Counted from the first letter of the stretch, positions 17,330 to 26,122 are shown. The stretch: 64,000 nucleotides of DNA from Geodermatophilus saharensis (GCF_900188205.1 NZ_FZOH01000002.1:124001-188000); one strand, 5' to 3'. Program-made: numbers and translations. Notes: generated by a model from the letters alone, not told the origin.

Positions 17330-18376
17330 TCACAGGTCCTGCGCCAGCTCCCGCAGCTGCTCGACGGTGCGCAGCCGGCCGGCCCGCTCGGGCTGCACCA
17401 GGGAGGCCACGAGCGTGGTGACCCCGGCGTCGCGGAGTGCGGCCAGCCGCTCGGCCACCCAGCCCCTCGGGCCGACCAGCGACGTCGCCTCCACCAGCTC
17501 GGCCGGGACCGCCGCGGCGGCCTCCTCCCGGCGGCCGGCGAGGTAGAGGTCCTGGACGGTGGCGGCGGCCTCGGCGTGCCCGTAGCGGACGGCGAGCTCG
17601 TTGTAGAAGTTGCGGCCGCGGGCACCCATGCCGCCGAGGTAGAGCGCGAGGTCGGCCCGGGACCGCTCGCGCAGCTCGCCGAGGTCCTCCCCGATCGCGC
17701 ACGGGACGCCGACGCGCACGTCGAGCGGGCCCAGCGCCGGGTCCCGCCGGGCCGCGCCGGCCGCGAGCGCGCCACCCCAGGTCTCGGCGGCCCGCTCGGG
17801 GACGAAGAAGATCGGCTCCCAGCCCTCGGCGATCTCGGCGGTCAGCTCGACGTTCCTCGGCCCGATCGCGGCGATGGTGACCGGGATGCGCTCGCGCACC
17901 GGGGTGGAGATCAGCTTGAGCGGCTTGCCCAGGCCGGTGCCCTGGTCCGGCGGCAGCGGCAGCGTGTAGTGCTGTCCGTGGTAGACGACCCGCTCGCGCC
18001 GCCAGACCATCCGGCAGATCTCGACGATCTCCCGCTGGCGGGCCAGCGGCGCGTCGTATCGGACGCCGTGGAAGCCCTCGACCACCTGTGGGCCGCTGGC
18101 GCCCAGCCCCAGGGTGAACCGGCCGCCGGAGACCATGTCGAGGCCGGCGGCGGTCATCGCCGTCAGCGTCGGGGTCCGGGTGAAGGCCTGCAGGATGCCG
18201 CTGGTCAGCTCCATGCGCTCGGTGACCGCGGCGAGGTACCCGAGCTGGCTGACGGCGTCGAAGCTGTAGGCCTCGGCGACCGAGACCAGCTGCAGCCCGG
18301 CGCGCTCGAGCTCGCCGATCTCGTCGGCGACCTGCCGGAAGCCGCCGTCGTACCGGATCCGCATGCCGACGCGCAC
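17330..18376 (-). CDS. LLM-class (luciferase-like) F420-dependent oxidoreductase
   Basis: 348 residues, TIM-barrel luciferase-like fold. Motifs include VAEAYSFDAVSQLGYLA, TPTLTAMTAAGLDMVSGGRF and GLGASGPQVVEGFHG, typical of Mer/Adf-like actinobacterial F420 enzymes. The substrate is unknown; members oxidise alcohols or reduce double bonds with F420. GTG start; an ATG four codons further on is possible. It is co-directional with the NADP:F420 reductase 76 bases downstream, probably one unit. Confidence 0.88.
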   Translation of the reverse strand: MRVGMRIRYDGGFRQVADEIGELERAGLQLVSVAEAYSFDAVSQLGYLAAVTERMELTSGILQAFTRTPTLTAMTAAGLDMVSGGRFTLGLGASGPQVVEGFHGVRYDAPLARQREIVEICRMVWRRERVVYHGQHYTLPLPPDQGTGLGKPLKLISTPVRERIPVTIAAIGPRNVELTAEIAEGWEPIFFVPERAAETWGGALAAGAARRDPALGPLDVRVGVPCAIGEDLGELRERSRADLALYLGGMGARGRNFYNELAVRYGHAEAAATVQDLYLAGRREEAAAAVPAELVEATSLVGPRGWVAERLAALRDAGVTTLVASLVQPERAGRLRTVEQLRELAQDL

Positions 18377-18628
18377 GGCCCACCGCCTCCCGGATCGGAA
18401 CCGGGGTCACCCTACGGGCGGGCGCCGTCCGGGCCCCGTGGACTGCCGGTGCTCCTCGCGCAGGGGGGGCGCTGCAGCACCGGCGACGCACGAGGAACAC
18501 CGGCACGCCGCGCCCTTCGGGCGGCCCCGGCGAGGGGGCGCCGCGGGCCGCCGGCGGACGGCGTTGACCCCGGGCGGTGCCGCTGCCAGGGTCGGGTCCA
18601 CCGGCACCGCCGCCGGACAGGAGGTCGC

Positions 18629-19936
18629 ATGACCCCGCACGACCGGCCTCCCGCGCCGTCCGCGTCCCGCGGCGAGGTCGCCGGGTCCGCGCTGCCCGCC
18701 CGGCTGACCGCGCTGCTCGCCGACCTCGACGCGTTCGTCGCGGCCGAGGTCGACCCGCTGGAGGAGCAGGACGACAACGTCCGCTTCTTCGACCACCGCC
18801 GCGAGTTCGCCCGCACCGACGTCGAGGCCGGCGGGGTGCCCCGGGCGGAGTGGGAGGAGCTGCTGGCCGAGGTGCGCCGCCGAGCCGACGCCGCCGGGTG
18901 GCTGCGGTACTCCCTGCCGGCCGAGCTGGGCGGGCGCGACGGCAGCAACGTCGACATGGCCGTCGTCCGCGAGCACCTCGCCCACCGCGGGCTGGGCCTG
19001 CACAACGACCTGCAGAACGAGCACAGCGTCGTCGGCAACCTCGTGGTGCCGCACCTGCTGCACCTGTTCGGCACCGGGGAGCAGCGTGAGGAGTTCGTCG
19101 AGGCGCTGGTCACCGGCGAGCGCCGGATGCCCTTCGCGCTCACCGAGCCCGACCACGGCAGCGACGCCACGTGGATGGAGACCCGCGCGGAGCGCGACGG
19201 CGGCGACTGGGTGATCACGGGCCGCAAGCGCTGGATCACCGGAGTGCACACCGGCACCCACCTGCTGGTCTTCGCCCGCACCTCGGGCCGCCCGGGCGAG
19301 GCCCGCGGGATCAGCGCCCTGCTGGTACCCGCCGACGCCCCGGGCCTGTCGGTCCCGCAGTTCTGGTGGACGCTCAACATGCCCACCGACCACGGCGAGG
19401 TGGTGCTCGACCGGGTCCGGGTACCCGGCTCCGCGGTGCTCGGCGCCGAGGGCGAGGGGCTGGCGGTCGCACAGACCTTCGTGCACGAGAACCGGATCCG
19501 CCAGGCGGCCTCCGGCGTGGGCGCCGCGCAGTTCTGCATCGACCGCTCGGTCGCCTACGCCCGGCAGCGGCACACCTTCGGCCGGCCGCTGGCCGAGCGG
19601 CAGGCGATCCAGTGGCCGCTGGTCGAGCTGCACACCGAGGCCGAGATGGTCCGCACGCTCATCCGGGCCACCGCGGCCGACCTCGACGAGGTGACCGCCC
19701 GCCGGGAGCCGGCGGTGACCATCGGCCACCGCGTCTCGATGTGCAACTACCGCGGCAACCGGCTCGTCTGCGACGCCGCCGACCGCGCGATGCAGGTGCA
19801 CGGCGGCATGGGCTACTCCCGCCACCTGCCCTTCGAGCACATCTACCGCCACCACCGCCGCTACCGGATCACCGAGGGGAGCGAGGAGATCCAGATGCGG
19901 CGGGTGGCCGGGCAGCTGTTCGGCTTCCTGCGGTGA
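18629..19936 (+). CDS. Acyl-CoA dehydrogenase family protein
   Basis: 435 residues, ATG with GGAGGT-like site. Complete ACAD layout: helical N-domain, FALTEPDHGSDA and WITGVHTG for FAD/substrate contact, QRHTFGRPLAERQAIQ, then QVHGGMGYSRHLPFEHIYRHHR and the C-terminal ITEGSEEIQMRRVAG. It resembles the ACAD10/11-like group found beside APH-like kinases, which act on long or modified (4-hydroxy) acyl chains. The kinase-like gene overlaps its stop (GTGA), strengthening that link. Confidence 0.93.
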   Translation: MTPHDRPPAPSASRGEVAGSALPARLTALLADLDAFVAAEVDPLEEQDDNVRFFDHRREFARTDVEAGGVPRAEWEELLAEVRRRADAAGWLRYSLPAELGGRDGSNVDMAVVREHLAHRGLGLHNDLQNEHSVVGNLVVPHLLHLFGTGEQREEFVEALVTGERRMPFALTEPDHGSDATWMETRAERDGGDWVITGRKRWITGVHTGTHLLVFARTSGRPGEARGISALLVPADAPGLSVPQFWWTLNMPTDHGEVVLDRVRVPGSAVLGAEGEGLAVAQTFVHENRIRQAASGVGAAQFCIDRSVAYARQRHTFGRPLAERQAIQWPLVELHTEAEMVRTLIRATAADLDEVTARREPAVTIGHRVSMCNYRGNRLVCDAADRAMQVHGGMGYSRHLPFEHIYRHHRRYRITEGSEEIQMRRVAGQLFGFLR

Positions 19937-21288
19937 CCGGGGAGCCGGCGAGCGCGCTCGCCCGGCGGCTGACCCGGCTCACCGGCCGCCCGGTGACCGT
20001 CGAGGGGCTGACGCGGCTCACCGGCGGGGCCAACCGCGCGACGTGGGCGTTCACCGCGGTGGACGCCTCGGGGCGCCGTGACCTGGTGCTGCGCGGCGGC
20101 GCCGGCACCGGCGGCGCCCCGCTGGCCGTGGAGGCCGCCGCGATCACCGCGGCCGCCCGGGCGGGCGTGCCGGTGCCCGAGCTGGTCGACGCCGGCACCG
20201 GGGAGGACGGCCTGCCGGCGGAGTACCTGCTGATGGCCCGCGTGGACGGCGAGACGATCCCGCGCCGCCTGTTGCGGGACGCGACCTACGCGACGGCGCG
20301 GGCGGGGCTGGCGCGCGAGCTCGGCGCCGTCCTCGCCCGGCTGCACGCCGCCTCGTTGGACGGGCTGGACGCGATCCCGGCCGTCGGGGACCCGCTGGAG
20401 CGGCTGACGGCGACCTACCTCACCGGCGGCCCGCCCCCGCCCGGGCTGGCGCTGGGCCTGCGCCGGCTGCGCGAGCACCGCCCGCCGCCGCACGGGCCGG
20501 TGCTCGTGCACGGCGACTTCCGGCTGGGCAACCTGATGGTGGGCCCCGACGGGCTGCGTGCCGTCCTGGACTGGGAGCTGGTGCACCGCGGCGACCCGCT
20601 GGAGGACCTCGCCTGGTGCTGCGCCAAGGTGTGGCGCTTCGGCTCCCCGCTGCCCGCGGCCGGGGTCGGCACCCGCGAGGAGCTGCTCGACGGCTACGCC
20701 GCGGTCGCCGGCTGGCGGCCGACGGCGGCGGAGCTGCACTGGTGGGAGCTCCACGCCACCGTGCAGTGGGGTCTGATGTGCCGGGCGATGACCGAGCGCC
20801 ACCTGTCGGGCGCCGAGCCGTCGGTCGAGCTGGCCGCGATCGGCCGGCGCGCCGCCGAGCAGGAGTTCGACGTCCTGCTCGCTCTCGGCCTCGACACCCC
20901 GGACACGGCCGCGCCCGACGGGGAGCCGGCCGGGGACGAGCTGCTCTTCGGCCGGCCGACCGCCGCCGAGCTCGCCGCCGCGGTCGGGGACTTCCTGGCC
21001 GGTGAGGTGCGGGCGGCCACCGGCGGGCGGACGTCGTTCCACGCGCAGGTGGCGGCCAACGTGCTCGCCACCGTGCGCCGCGAGCTGCTGCTCGGCGAGG
21101 GCGCCCGCGCCCGGCGTCTGGCGCGGCTGCACGGCCTGGACCTCGCCGACGACGCCGCGCTGTCCGCGGCGGTCACCGACGGCTCCCGCGACGACCGATG
21201 GGAGGAGGTGGTCGCCGCCGTCCGCGAGGGGGTGCGCGACCGCCTGCGGGTGGCCAACCCCCGCCACCTCGCCGTCCCCGACGCCTGA
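19933..21288 (+). CDS. APH-like phosphotransferase with C-terminal DUF6285-like domain
   Basis: 451 residues. The first about 330 form an aminoglycoside-phosphotransferase-type kinase: TGGANRATWAF, catalytic HGDFRLGN (Brenner motif) and the metal-binding VLDWELVHRGDPLEDLAW. The last about 110 residues (RPTAAELAAAVGDFL, then FHAQVAANVLATVRREL) match a small domain often fused or adjacent to such kinases. With the overlapping acyl-CoA dehydrogenase it resembles the ACAD10/11 pathway, in which 4-hydroxyacyl-CoA is phosphorylated for catabolism. Antibiotic resistance is unlikely. Confidence 0.87.
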   Translation: MTGEPASALARRLTRLTGRPVTVEGLTRLTGGANRATWAFTAVDASGRRDLVLRGGAGTGGAPLAVEAAAITAAARAGVPVPELVDAGTGEDGLPAEYLLMARVDGETIPRRLLRDATYATARAGLARELGAVLARLHAASLDGLDAIPAVGDPLERLTATYLTGGPPPPGLALGLRRLREHRPPPHGPVLVHGDFRLGNLMVGPDGLRAVLDWELVHRGDPLEDLAWCCAKVWRFGSPLPAAGVGTREELLDGYAAVAGWRPTAAELHWWELHATVQWGLMCRAMTERHLSGAEPSVELAAIGRRAAEQEFDVLLALGLDTPDTAAPDGEPAGDELLFGRPTAAELAAAVGDFLAGEVRAATGGRTSFHAQVAANVLATVRRELLLGEGARARRLARLHGLDLADDAALSAAVTDGSRDDRWEEVVAAVREGVRDRLRVANPRHLAVPDA

Positions 21289-21317
21289 CCGGCGCTCCCC
21301 CGACCAGGTGACGTGCT

Positions 21318-21385
21318 GGAACGGCCCGCCTGCAGGGGCCCGCCCCGAGCCCCGGCGAGGGGTGGGGGCAGGCGGGTCCTTCGTC
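21318..21385. terminator. Second copy of GAACGGCC...GGTCCTTC hairpin between convergent genes
   Basis: Starts GGAACGGCCC and ends GGGTCCTTCGTC like the element at 13019-13086, but the stem is CCCGCCTGC with GCAGGCGGG, changed on both strands. It again fills the gap of a convergent pair and runs into the stop of the minus-strand gene. Probably a bidirectional terminator. Confidence 0.72.
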
Positions 21386-22773
21386 TAGCTGGCGGGTGAC
21401 ACCGAGCTCATGTTGAAGTCAGGCACCCGCACCGGCGGCATCGCGGCGCGGGTGAACCAGTCGTTCCACTCGCGCGGCAGGGTCCGCTCGGTGCGGCCCA
21501 CCTGGGTGATCCGCGCCAGCAGGTCCACCGGGGACTCGTTCCACCGGAAGTTGTTCACCGCGCCGGTGACCTCGCCGCCCTCGACGAGGAAGACGCCGTC
21601 GCGGGTCAGGCCGGTGAGCAGCAGCGTCTGCGGGTCGACCTCGCGGATGTACCAGAGGGTGGTCAGCAGCAGCCCGCGGTCGGTGGCGGCCACCATCTCG
21701 TCCTGCGTGGCGGTCGCGGCGGCGTCCTCGAGGAGGAGGTTGTCGACGGCGACCACGGCCGGTGCGGTGGTCTTCAGCGCCCACGCCCGCGGCCGCACCA
21801 GGTTGGTGAGGACGCCGTCGCGGATCCAGTCGACCGCCGGCGTCGCCATGCCGTTGTCGAAGACGCTGGCCGAGCCCGACGAGGTGCTCACCACCTGGAA
21901 CGGCGCGGCCTCCAGGCCCGGCGCGGCGGGGTCGCTGCGCAGGGTCAGCGGCAGGGCGGCGAGCCGGTCGCCGATGCGGTTGCCGCCGCCGGCGCGGGCG
22001 AACACGTTGCGGCCCTCGTCGGCGTCGCGGGCCTCCATCGTCCAGTAGGCGTAGAGCATCAGGTCGCTCACCGCCGACGGCGGCAGCAGCGTCTCGTAGC
22101 GCCCGGCCGGCAGGTCGACGCGCCGCTGCGCCCAGCCGAGCTTGCGCTCGACGTCGGCGGCGAGGTCGGCCACGGAGACGTCGCGGAAGTCGCGGGTGCC
22201 CACGCCGGCCCACACCGAGCGGGAGTAGTCGGTGCTCTTGCCGTTGAGCTCGACGCGGCCGGTGGGCTGGTCGTGGCGCAGCCGCAGCCCGGTCGAGGTG
22301 CCCAGGTAGGTCGTGGTCATGGCGTGCTCGGCGTAGCCGAACAGCAGCTCGCCGCGGTCGTGGGCGGCACCGAACGCCTCGCCCAGCGCCGGTGCGAACT
22401 CGGCGAACACCTCGATCGAGGTCTCGGCGGGGTCGGCGTCCCAGTCCCCGCCGCCCGGCGGCGCCTGGTCGACCAGCGGCACGGCGTCCTCGGCGGGCCC
22501 CGCGTCCCGGGCGGCCTGCTCGCTGGCGGCCACCAGCTCGGCGACGTCGGGCGTGCCGGTCCGCGCGACCGTCCCGGTGGCCATGCCCGCCCCGCCGTCG
22601 ACGAACGAGACGACGACGACCTGGCGCGAGCGCATCGCCCCGTTCGTCGTCAGGCTGTTCGACGCCCACCGCAGGTTGGCCTCGGTGCTCTCGACGACGT
22701 GGACGACGCAGCCGTCGGCGGTCGAGGCGGCCAGCGCCTTCTCCACCAGCTGCTGCCCGGTGAGTTGGCTCAT
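21385..22773 (-). CDS. TldE/PmbA-like subunit of TldD/E protease family
   Basis: 462 residues. Modulator-of-gyrase-family fold lacking the HExxxH metal motif of its partner, as expected for TldE/PmbA. Recognisable stretches are AELVAASEQAARDAGP, FQVVSTSSGSASVFDNG and the C-terminal DGVFLVEGGEVTGAVNNFRWN. TldD and TldE work as a heterodimer degrading unfolded peptides or trimming ribosomal peptides. ATG start overlaps the TldD stop by 4 bp (ATGA), so stoichiometric synthesis is likely. Confidence 0.92.
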   Translation of the reverse strand: MSQLTGQQLVEKALAASTADGCVVHVVESTEANLRWASNSLTTNGAMRSRQVVVVSFVDGGAGMATGTVARTGTPDVAELVAASEQAARDAGPAEDAVPLVDQAPPGGGDWDADPAETSIEVFAEFAPALGEAFGAAHDRGELLFGYAEHAMTTTYLGTSTGLRLRHDQPTGRVELNGKSTDYSRSVWAGVGTRDFRDVSVADLAADVERKLGWAQRRVDLPAGRYETLLPPSAVSDLMLYAYWTMEARDADEGRNVFARAGGGNRIGDRLAALPLTLRSDPAAPGLEAAPFQVVSTSSGSASVFDNGMATPAVDWIRDGVLTNLVRPRAWALKTTAPAVVAVDNLLLEDAAATATQDEMVAATDRGLLLTTLWYIREVDPQTLLLTGLTRDGVFLVEGGEVTGAVNNFRWNESPVDLLARITQVGRTERTLPREWNDWFTRAAMPPVRVPDFNMSSVSPAS

Positions 22774-24281
22774 CGGCCGCCCTCCTGGACCGTGTTGAGG
22801 ATGGTGACGCCCTCGAAGAGCGCCGCCGGACAGCCGTGGCTCACCGGCGCGACCTGCCCGGGCTGGGCCTTGCCGCAGTTGAACGCCCCACCGAGGCGGT
22901 AGGTGTCGGGCCCGCCGACCGCGCGCATCGAGCCCCAGAAGTCCGTCGTCGTGGCCTGGTAGGCGACGTCGCGCAGCTGCCCCGCCAGCCGGCCGCCCTC
23001 GATGCGGTAGAAGCGCTGGCCGGTGAACTGGAAGTTGTAGCGCTGCATGTCGATCGACCAGCTCTTGTCGCCGACGACGTAGATGCCGCGCTCGACCCCG
23101 CCGACCAGGCCGTCGAGGTCGGGGCCGTGGTCGTGCGGCTGCAGCGAGACGTTGGCCATCCGCTGCACCGGCACGTGGTGCGGGGAGTCGGCGAACGCGC
23201 AGCCGTTGGAGCGCGCCATGCCGCCCAGCCGGGCGGTGTTGCGGTCGACCTGGTAGCCGACCAGCACGCCGTCGCGGACGATGTCCCACCGCTGGGCCTC
23301 GACGCCCTCGTCGTCCCAGCCGACGGTCGACAGGCCGTGCTCGACGGTGCGGTCGCCGGTGACGTGCATGAGCTCCGAGCCGTAGCGCAGGCTGCCGAGC
23401 CCGTCGACGGTGGCGAAGGACGTGCCGGCGTAGGCGGCCTCGTAGCCCAGCGCCCGGTCGAGCTCGGTGGCGTGCCCGACCGACTCGTGGATGGTCAGCC
23501 ACAGGTTGGACGGGTCGACGACGAGGTCGTAGCGGCCCGGCTCCACCGACGGTGCCTTGGTCTTCTCCCGCAGCAGCTCGGGCAGCTCCGCGAGCTCGCC
23601 GTCCCAGTCCCGGTGCCCGCCGGTGAGGTACTCCCAGCCGCGGCCCACCGGCGGCGCGAGGGTGCGCATGCTCTCGAAGGCGCCCGTCGTCCGGTCGACG
23701 GTGAGCGCGGTGAACTCCGGTGAGATGCGCACCCGCTGCTGGCGGGTGCGGGTGCCGGAGGTGTCGGCGTAGTACTTCTGCTCCTTGACGTGCATGCACC
23801 CCGACTGCACGTGCTCGACGCCGTCGGCGGCCAGCAGCCGCTCCGACATCTCGGTGAGCAGCGCCGTCTTCTCCGCGTCGGGGACGTCGAAGGGGTCGAC
23901 GTCGTAGGCCGACACCCACGCGCCCTGGTGCACCGGCTCGGGGGCGAGTTCCACCCGGTCGGTGGCCAGCGCCGCGGACACCTGCGCGACGGCGACCGCC
24001 TGCTCGGCCAGCCGCACCGCCTCGGCCGCGGTGAGGACGACGCCGGCGGCGAAGCCCCAGGCGCCCTCGTGGACGACGCGGACGGCCAGGCCCAGGTCCT
24101 CGCCGGTGGCCAGCGCCTCGAGGCGGGCGTCGCGCAGGGTGATCGCCTGCGTGCGGATCCGCTCGACCCGCAGGTCGGCGTGCTCGCAGCCGAGGTCGAC
24201 GGCGCGGGTCAGCGCCGCCTCGGTCAGCGCGGACAGGGGCAGGGCGAGGAACGACTCGTCGACGTCGCGGGGCTGCACCAC
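22770..24281 (-). CDS. tldD: TldD metalloprotease subunit
   Basis: 503 residues. The TldD zinc motif HESVGH lies at 265-270, with RSNGCAFADSPHHVP downstream and the glycine-rich FNCGKAQPGQ close to the end. It should form the catalytic half of the barrel-shaped TldD/TldE protease with the overlapping next gene. In some systems the pair cleaves leader peptides; this window also encodes a ribosomal peptide product (mycofactocin), but its known peptidase MftE is present, so no link is required. Confidence 0.93.
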   Translation of the reverse strand: MVQPRDVDESFLALPLSALTEAALTRAVDLGCEHADLRVERIRTQAITLRDARLEALATGEDLGLAVRVVHEGAWGFAAGVVLTAAEAVRLAEQAVAVAQVSAALATDRVELAPEPVHQGAWVSAYDVDPFDVPDAEKTALLTEMSERLLAADGVEHVQSGCMHVKEQKYYADTSGTRTRQQRVRISPEFTALTVDRTTGAFESMRTLAPPVGRGWEYLTGGHRDWDGELAELPELLREKTKAPSVEPGRYDLVVDPSNLWLTIHESVGHATELDRALGYEAAYAGTSFATVDGLGSLRYGSELMHVTGDRTVEHGLSTVGWDDEGVEAQRWDIVRDGVLVGYQVDRNTARLGGMARSNGCAFADSPHHVPVQRMANVSLQPHDHGPDLDGLVGGVERGIYVVGDKSWSIDMQRYNFQFTGQRFYRIEGGRLAGQLRDVAYQATTTDFWGSMRAVGGPDTYRLGGAFNCGKAQPGQVAPVSHGCPAALFEGVTILNTVQEGGR

Positions 24282-24313
24282 CGCCTCTGTCTACCAGCCG
24301 CCCTGGGCACCCC

Positions 24314-24341
24314 TCCGTGCACTTCCGCGGAAGTGCACGGA
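24314..24341. repeat. 28-bp perfect palindrome, GTGCACTTCCG family
   Basis: Centre CCGCGG with arms TCCGTGCACTTCCG and complement. It lies between the divergent TldD and MBL-hydrolase genes, so it is not a terminator here. Close copies are at 58465-58490 and 62412-62459, and a degenerate one at 58987-59008. Confidence 0.88.
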
Positions 24342-24368
24342 CCGGCGGCCAGGGGTAGCACCCGCCGC

Positions 24369-25214
24369 ATGACGGCCGACCCGGGCAGCGCCGACCGCAG
24401 CGCCGACCTCACCGACGAGCGCACCTCCGACGTCACGCTCACCTTCGGGGGGAACGCGACGACGCTGCTGCGGCTGGGCGGGTTCACCCTGCTCACCGAC
24501 CCGAACTTCATCCGGCGCGGGCAGCGGGTCTACCTGGGCAAGGGCCTGTTCGCCAAGCGGCTGACCGACCCCGCGATCCTGCCCGAGGACCTGCCCGACC
24601 TCGACGCCGTCCTGCTCTCCCACCTGCACGGTGACCACTGGGACCGCGTCGCCTACGCCACCATCGACAAGGCCACGCCGATCGTCACCACGCAGGCCGC
24701 GGCCCGCACGCTGTCCTCCCGCGGCTTCTCGGCCACGGCGGACCTGCGACCGTGGCAGGTGCACGAGGTCGGCCGCGGCGAGGAGACGCTGCGGATCACC
24801 TCGGTGCCCGGCGTGCACGGCCCCGGCCCGCTCGCCAAGGTGCTGCCACCGGTCATGGGCAGCGTGCTGGAGCTGCTGCGCGACGGCGAGGTGACCTGGC
24901 GCGGGTACGTCACCGGCGACACGCTGTTCCGGCCCTGGCTCGGTGAGGTGCTGCAGCGCTGCGGGCCGCTCGACGTCGTCGTCGCGCACCTGGGCGGCAC
25001 GAAGGCGCTCGGCGTCACGGTGACCATGGACGGCCGGCAGGGCGCCGACCTGGTGGAGCTGCTGAAGCCGCCGGTGACCGTGCCGGTGCACTACGACGAC
25101 TACGACCGGTTCGCCTCGCCGCTGGGCGACTTCGTGCGAGAGGTCGCCGAGCGGCGCGCACCCGGGGAGCTCCGGACCGTCCTGCGCGGGGAGACGATCT
25201 CACTGCGCGCCTGA
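24369..25214 (+). CDS. MBL-fold metallohydrolase (UlaG/lactonase-like)
   Basis: 281 residues from ATG 24369. Metallo-beta-lactamase fold with the metal motif SHLHGDHWD and further ligands in VPGVHGPG and YVTGDTLF, and C-terminal PVHYDDYDRF. The absence of a signal peptide and the UlaG-like shape suggest a cytoplasmic hydrolase of a small ester, lactone or phosphodiester rather than an antibiotic lactamase. It stands alone; the convergent gene begins at the very next base after its stop. Confidence 0.87.
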   Translation: MTADPGSADRSADLTDERTSDVTLTFGGNATTLLRLGGFTLLTDPNFIRRGQRVYLGKGLFAKRLTDPAILPEDLPDLDAVLLSHLHGDHWDRVAYATIDKATPIVTTQAAARTLSSRGFSATADLRPWQVHEVGRGEETLRITSVPGVHGPGPLAKVLPPVMGSVLELLRDGEVTWRGYVTGDTLFRPWLGEVLQRCGPLDVVVAHLGGTKALGVTVTMDGRQGADLVELLKPPVTVPVHYDDYDRFASPLGDFVREVAERRAPGELRTVLRGETISLRA

Positions 25215-25694
25215 TCAGCGGCCCAGCAGCTCGTCGAGGCGCTCGTAGCCCTGCACGACGCCGACGTCCATGCCGCTGGCGAGCATGGCGTCGCGGTCGG
25301 CGAAGGAGTCGCACAGCGAGGTGGAGGTGAGCCGGGTGCGGCCGCCGCCGAGGTCGGTGAGCACGAGCTTCTCCAGCGCGACGCCGTCGGGCTGCCCCTC
25401 GAAGGTGAACGTCTGCACGATGAGCTCGTCGGGGCGCACCTCGTGGAAGCAGCCGCGGAAGGCGTACTCGCCGTTCCCGTCGCTGTGCAGGTAGCGGTAG
25501 GAGCCGCCGGTGCGGCAGTCGTAGTGGTCGATCCGCATCTCCAGCCCGCGCGGCCCCAGCCACTGCACGACCAGGTCCGGGTCGGTGTGCGCCCGGAACA
25601 CCTTCGCCGGCGGGGCGTCGAACTCGCGGGTGATGCGGATGAGCGGGACGTCGGGGTCGGCGGCGATCTGCGTCTCGCGGGTGCTGGTGGTCAC
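25215..25694 (-). CDS. SRPBCC/AHSA1-family protein
   Basis: 159 residues from GTG 25694 with AGGAGAGG upstream. A START-like ligand-binding fold: IRITREFDAPPAKVFRAHTDP and WLGPRGLEM at the start, then FRGCFHEVRPDELIVQTFTFEG. Proteins of this type are often encoded after an ArsR-type repressor, as here, where the regulator gene overlaps this start by GTGA. Function is unknown, possibly small hydrophobic ligand binding or detoxification. Confidence 0.9.
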   Translation of the reverse strand: MTTSTRETQIAADPDVPLIRITREFDAPPAKVFRAHTDPDLVVQWLGPRGLEMRIDHYDCRTGGSYRYLHSDGNGEYAFRGCFHEVRPDELIVQTFTFEGQPDGVALEKLVLTDLGGGRTRLTSTSLCDSFADRDAMLASGMDVGVVQGYERLDELLGR

Positions 25695-26044
25695 GACGGG
25701 TTCCTCTCCTGGGGTGGGTCGCCCTCCGGCATGGACCGCAGGACGTCGTCGAGGCGGCGGTAGCGCTCCTCGGCCCGGCGGCGGTAGCGCTCGATCCACG
25801 CCGTCATCAGGTCGAACACCTCCGCCTCCAGGTGCACCGGGCGGCGCTGGGCCTCCCGGGTGCGGCTGACCAGGCCGGCGTCCTCCAGCACCCGCAGGTG
25901 CTTGGAGACCGCCTGCACGGTCACGTCGTAGGGGGCCGCCAGCTCGCCGACCGTCGCGTCACCGACCGCGAGCCGGGCGACGATGTCGCGCCGGGTCGGG
26001 TCGGCCAGCGCCGCGAACACCCGGGACAGCGCGTCTGCCGCCAC
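25691..26044 (-). CDS. ArsR-family winged-helix repressor
   Basis: 117 residues. Winged helix with ALADPTRRDIVARLA and the recognition region YDVTVQAVSKHLRVLEDAGLV; no metal-binding Cys pair (the usual ELCVC box is absent), so its signal is probably not a metal. Co-transcribed with the overlapping SRPBCC gene. Two perfect TCAACC-N4-GGTTGA palindromes lie upstream, one 16 bases before its start, so autorepression is likely. Confidence 0.92.
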   Translation of the reverse strand: MAADALSRVFAALADPTRRDIVARLAVGDATVGELAAPYDVTVQAVSKHLRVLEDAGLVSRTREAQRRPVHLEAEVFDLMTAWIERYRRRAEERYRRLDDVLRSMPEGDPPQERNPS

Positions 26045-26059
26045 CGCCGACCTCCTTCG

Positions 26060-26075
26060 TCAACCTCTCGGTTGA
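26060..26075. promoter_or_regulatory. Candidate ArsR operator 1
   Basis: Perfect palindrome TCAACC-TCTC-GGTTGA, 16 bases upstream of the ArsR-family start, in a position to block transcription of the regulator and SRPBCC genes. Confidence 0.72.
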
Positions 26076-26106
26076 GGACGACGCTAGCCCTCGCCCGCCC
26101 CCTCCG

Positions 26107-26122
26107 TCAACCGTTCGGTTGA
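26107..26122. promoter_or_regulatory. Candidate ArsR operator 2
   Basis: Perfect palindrome TCAACC-GTTC-GGTTGA, same arms as operator 1 and 47 bp away centre to centre. It covers the last codons of the upstream phosphatase-like gene, which shows the sequence is held for binding as well as coding. Confidence 0.65.

Noticed and set aside
16691-18628. Long open frame ahead of the acyl-CoA dehydrogenase, in phase with it
   Set aside because: It is antisense to the F420-reductase and LLM genes and has no domain; the real start is ATG 18629 with a ribosome site.
19933-21288. Aminoglycoside resistance gene
   Set aside because: The kinase fold is shared, but fusion with an extra domain and coupling to an acyl-CoA dehydrogenase point to lipid metabolism.
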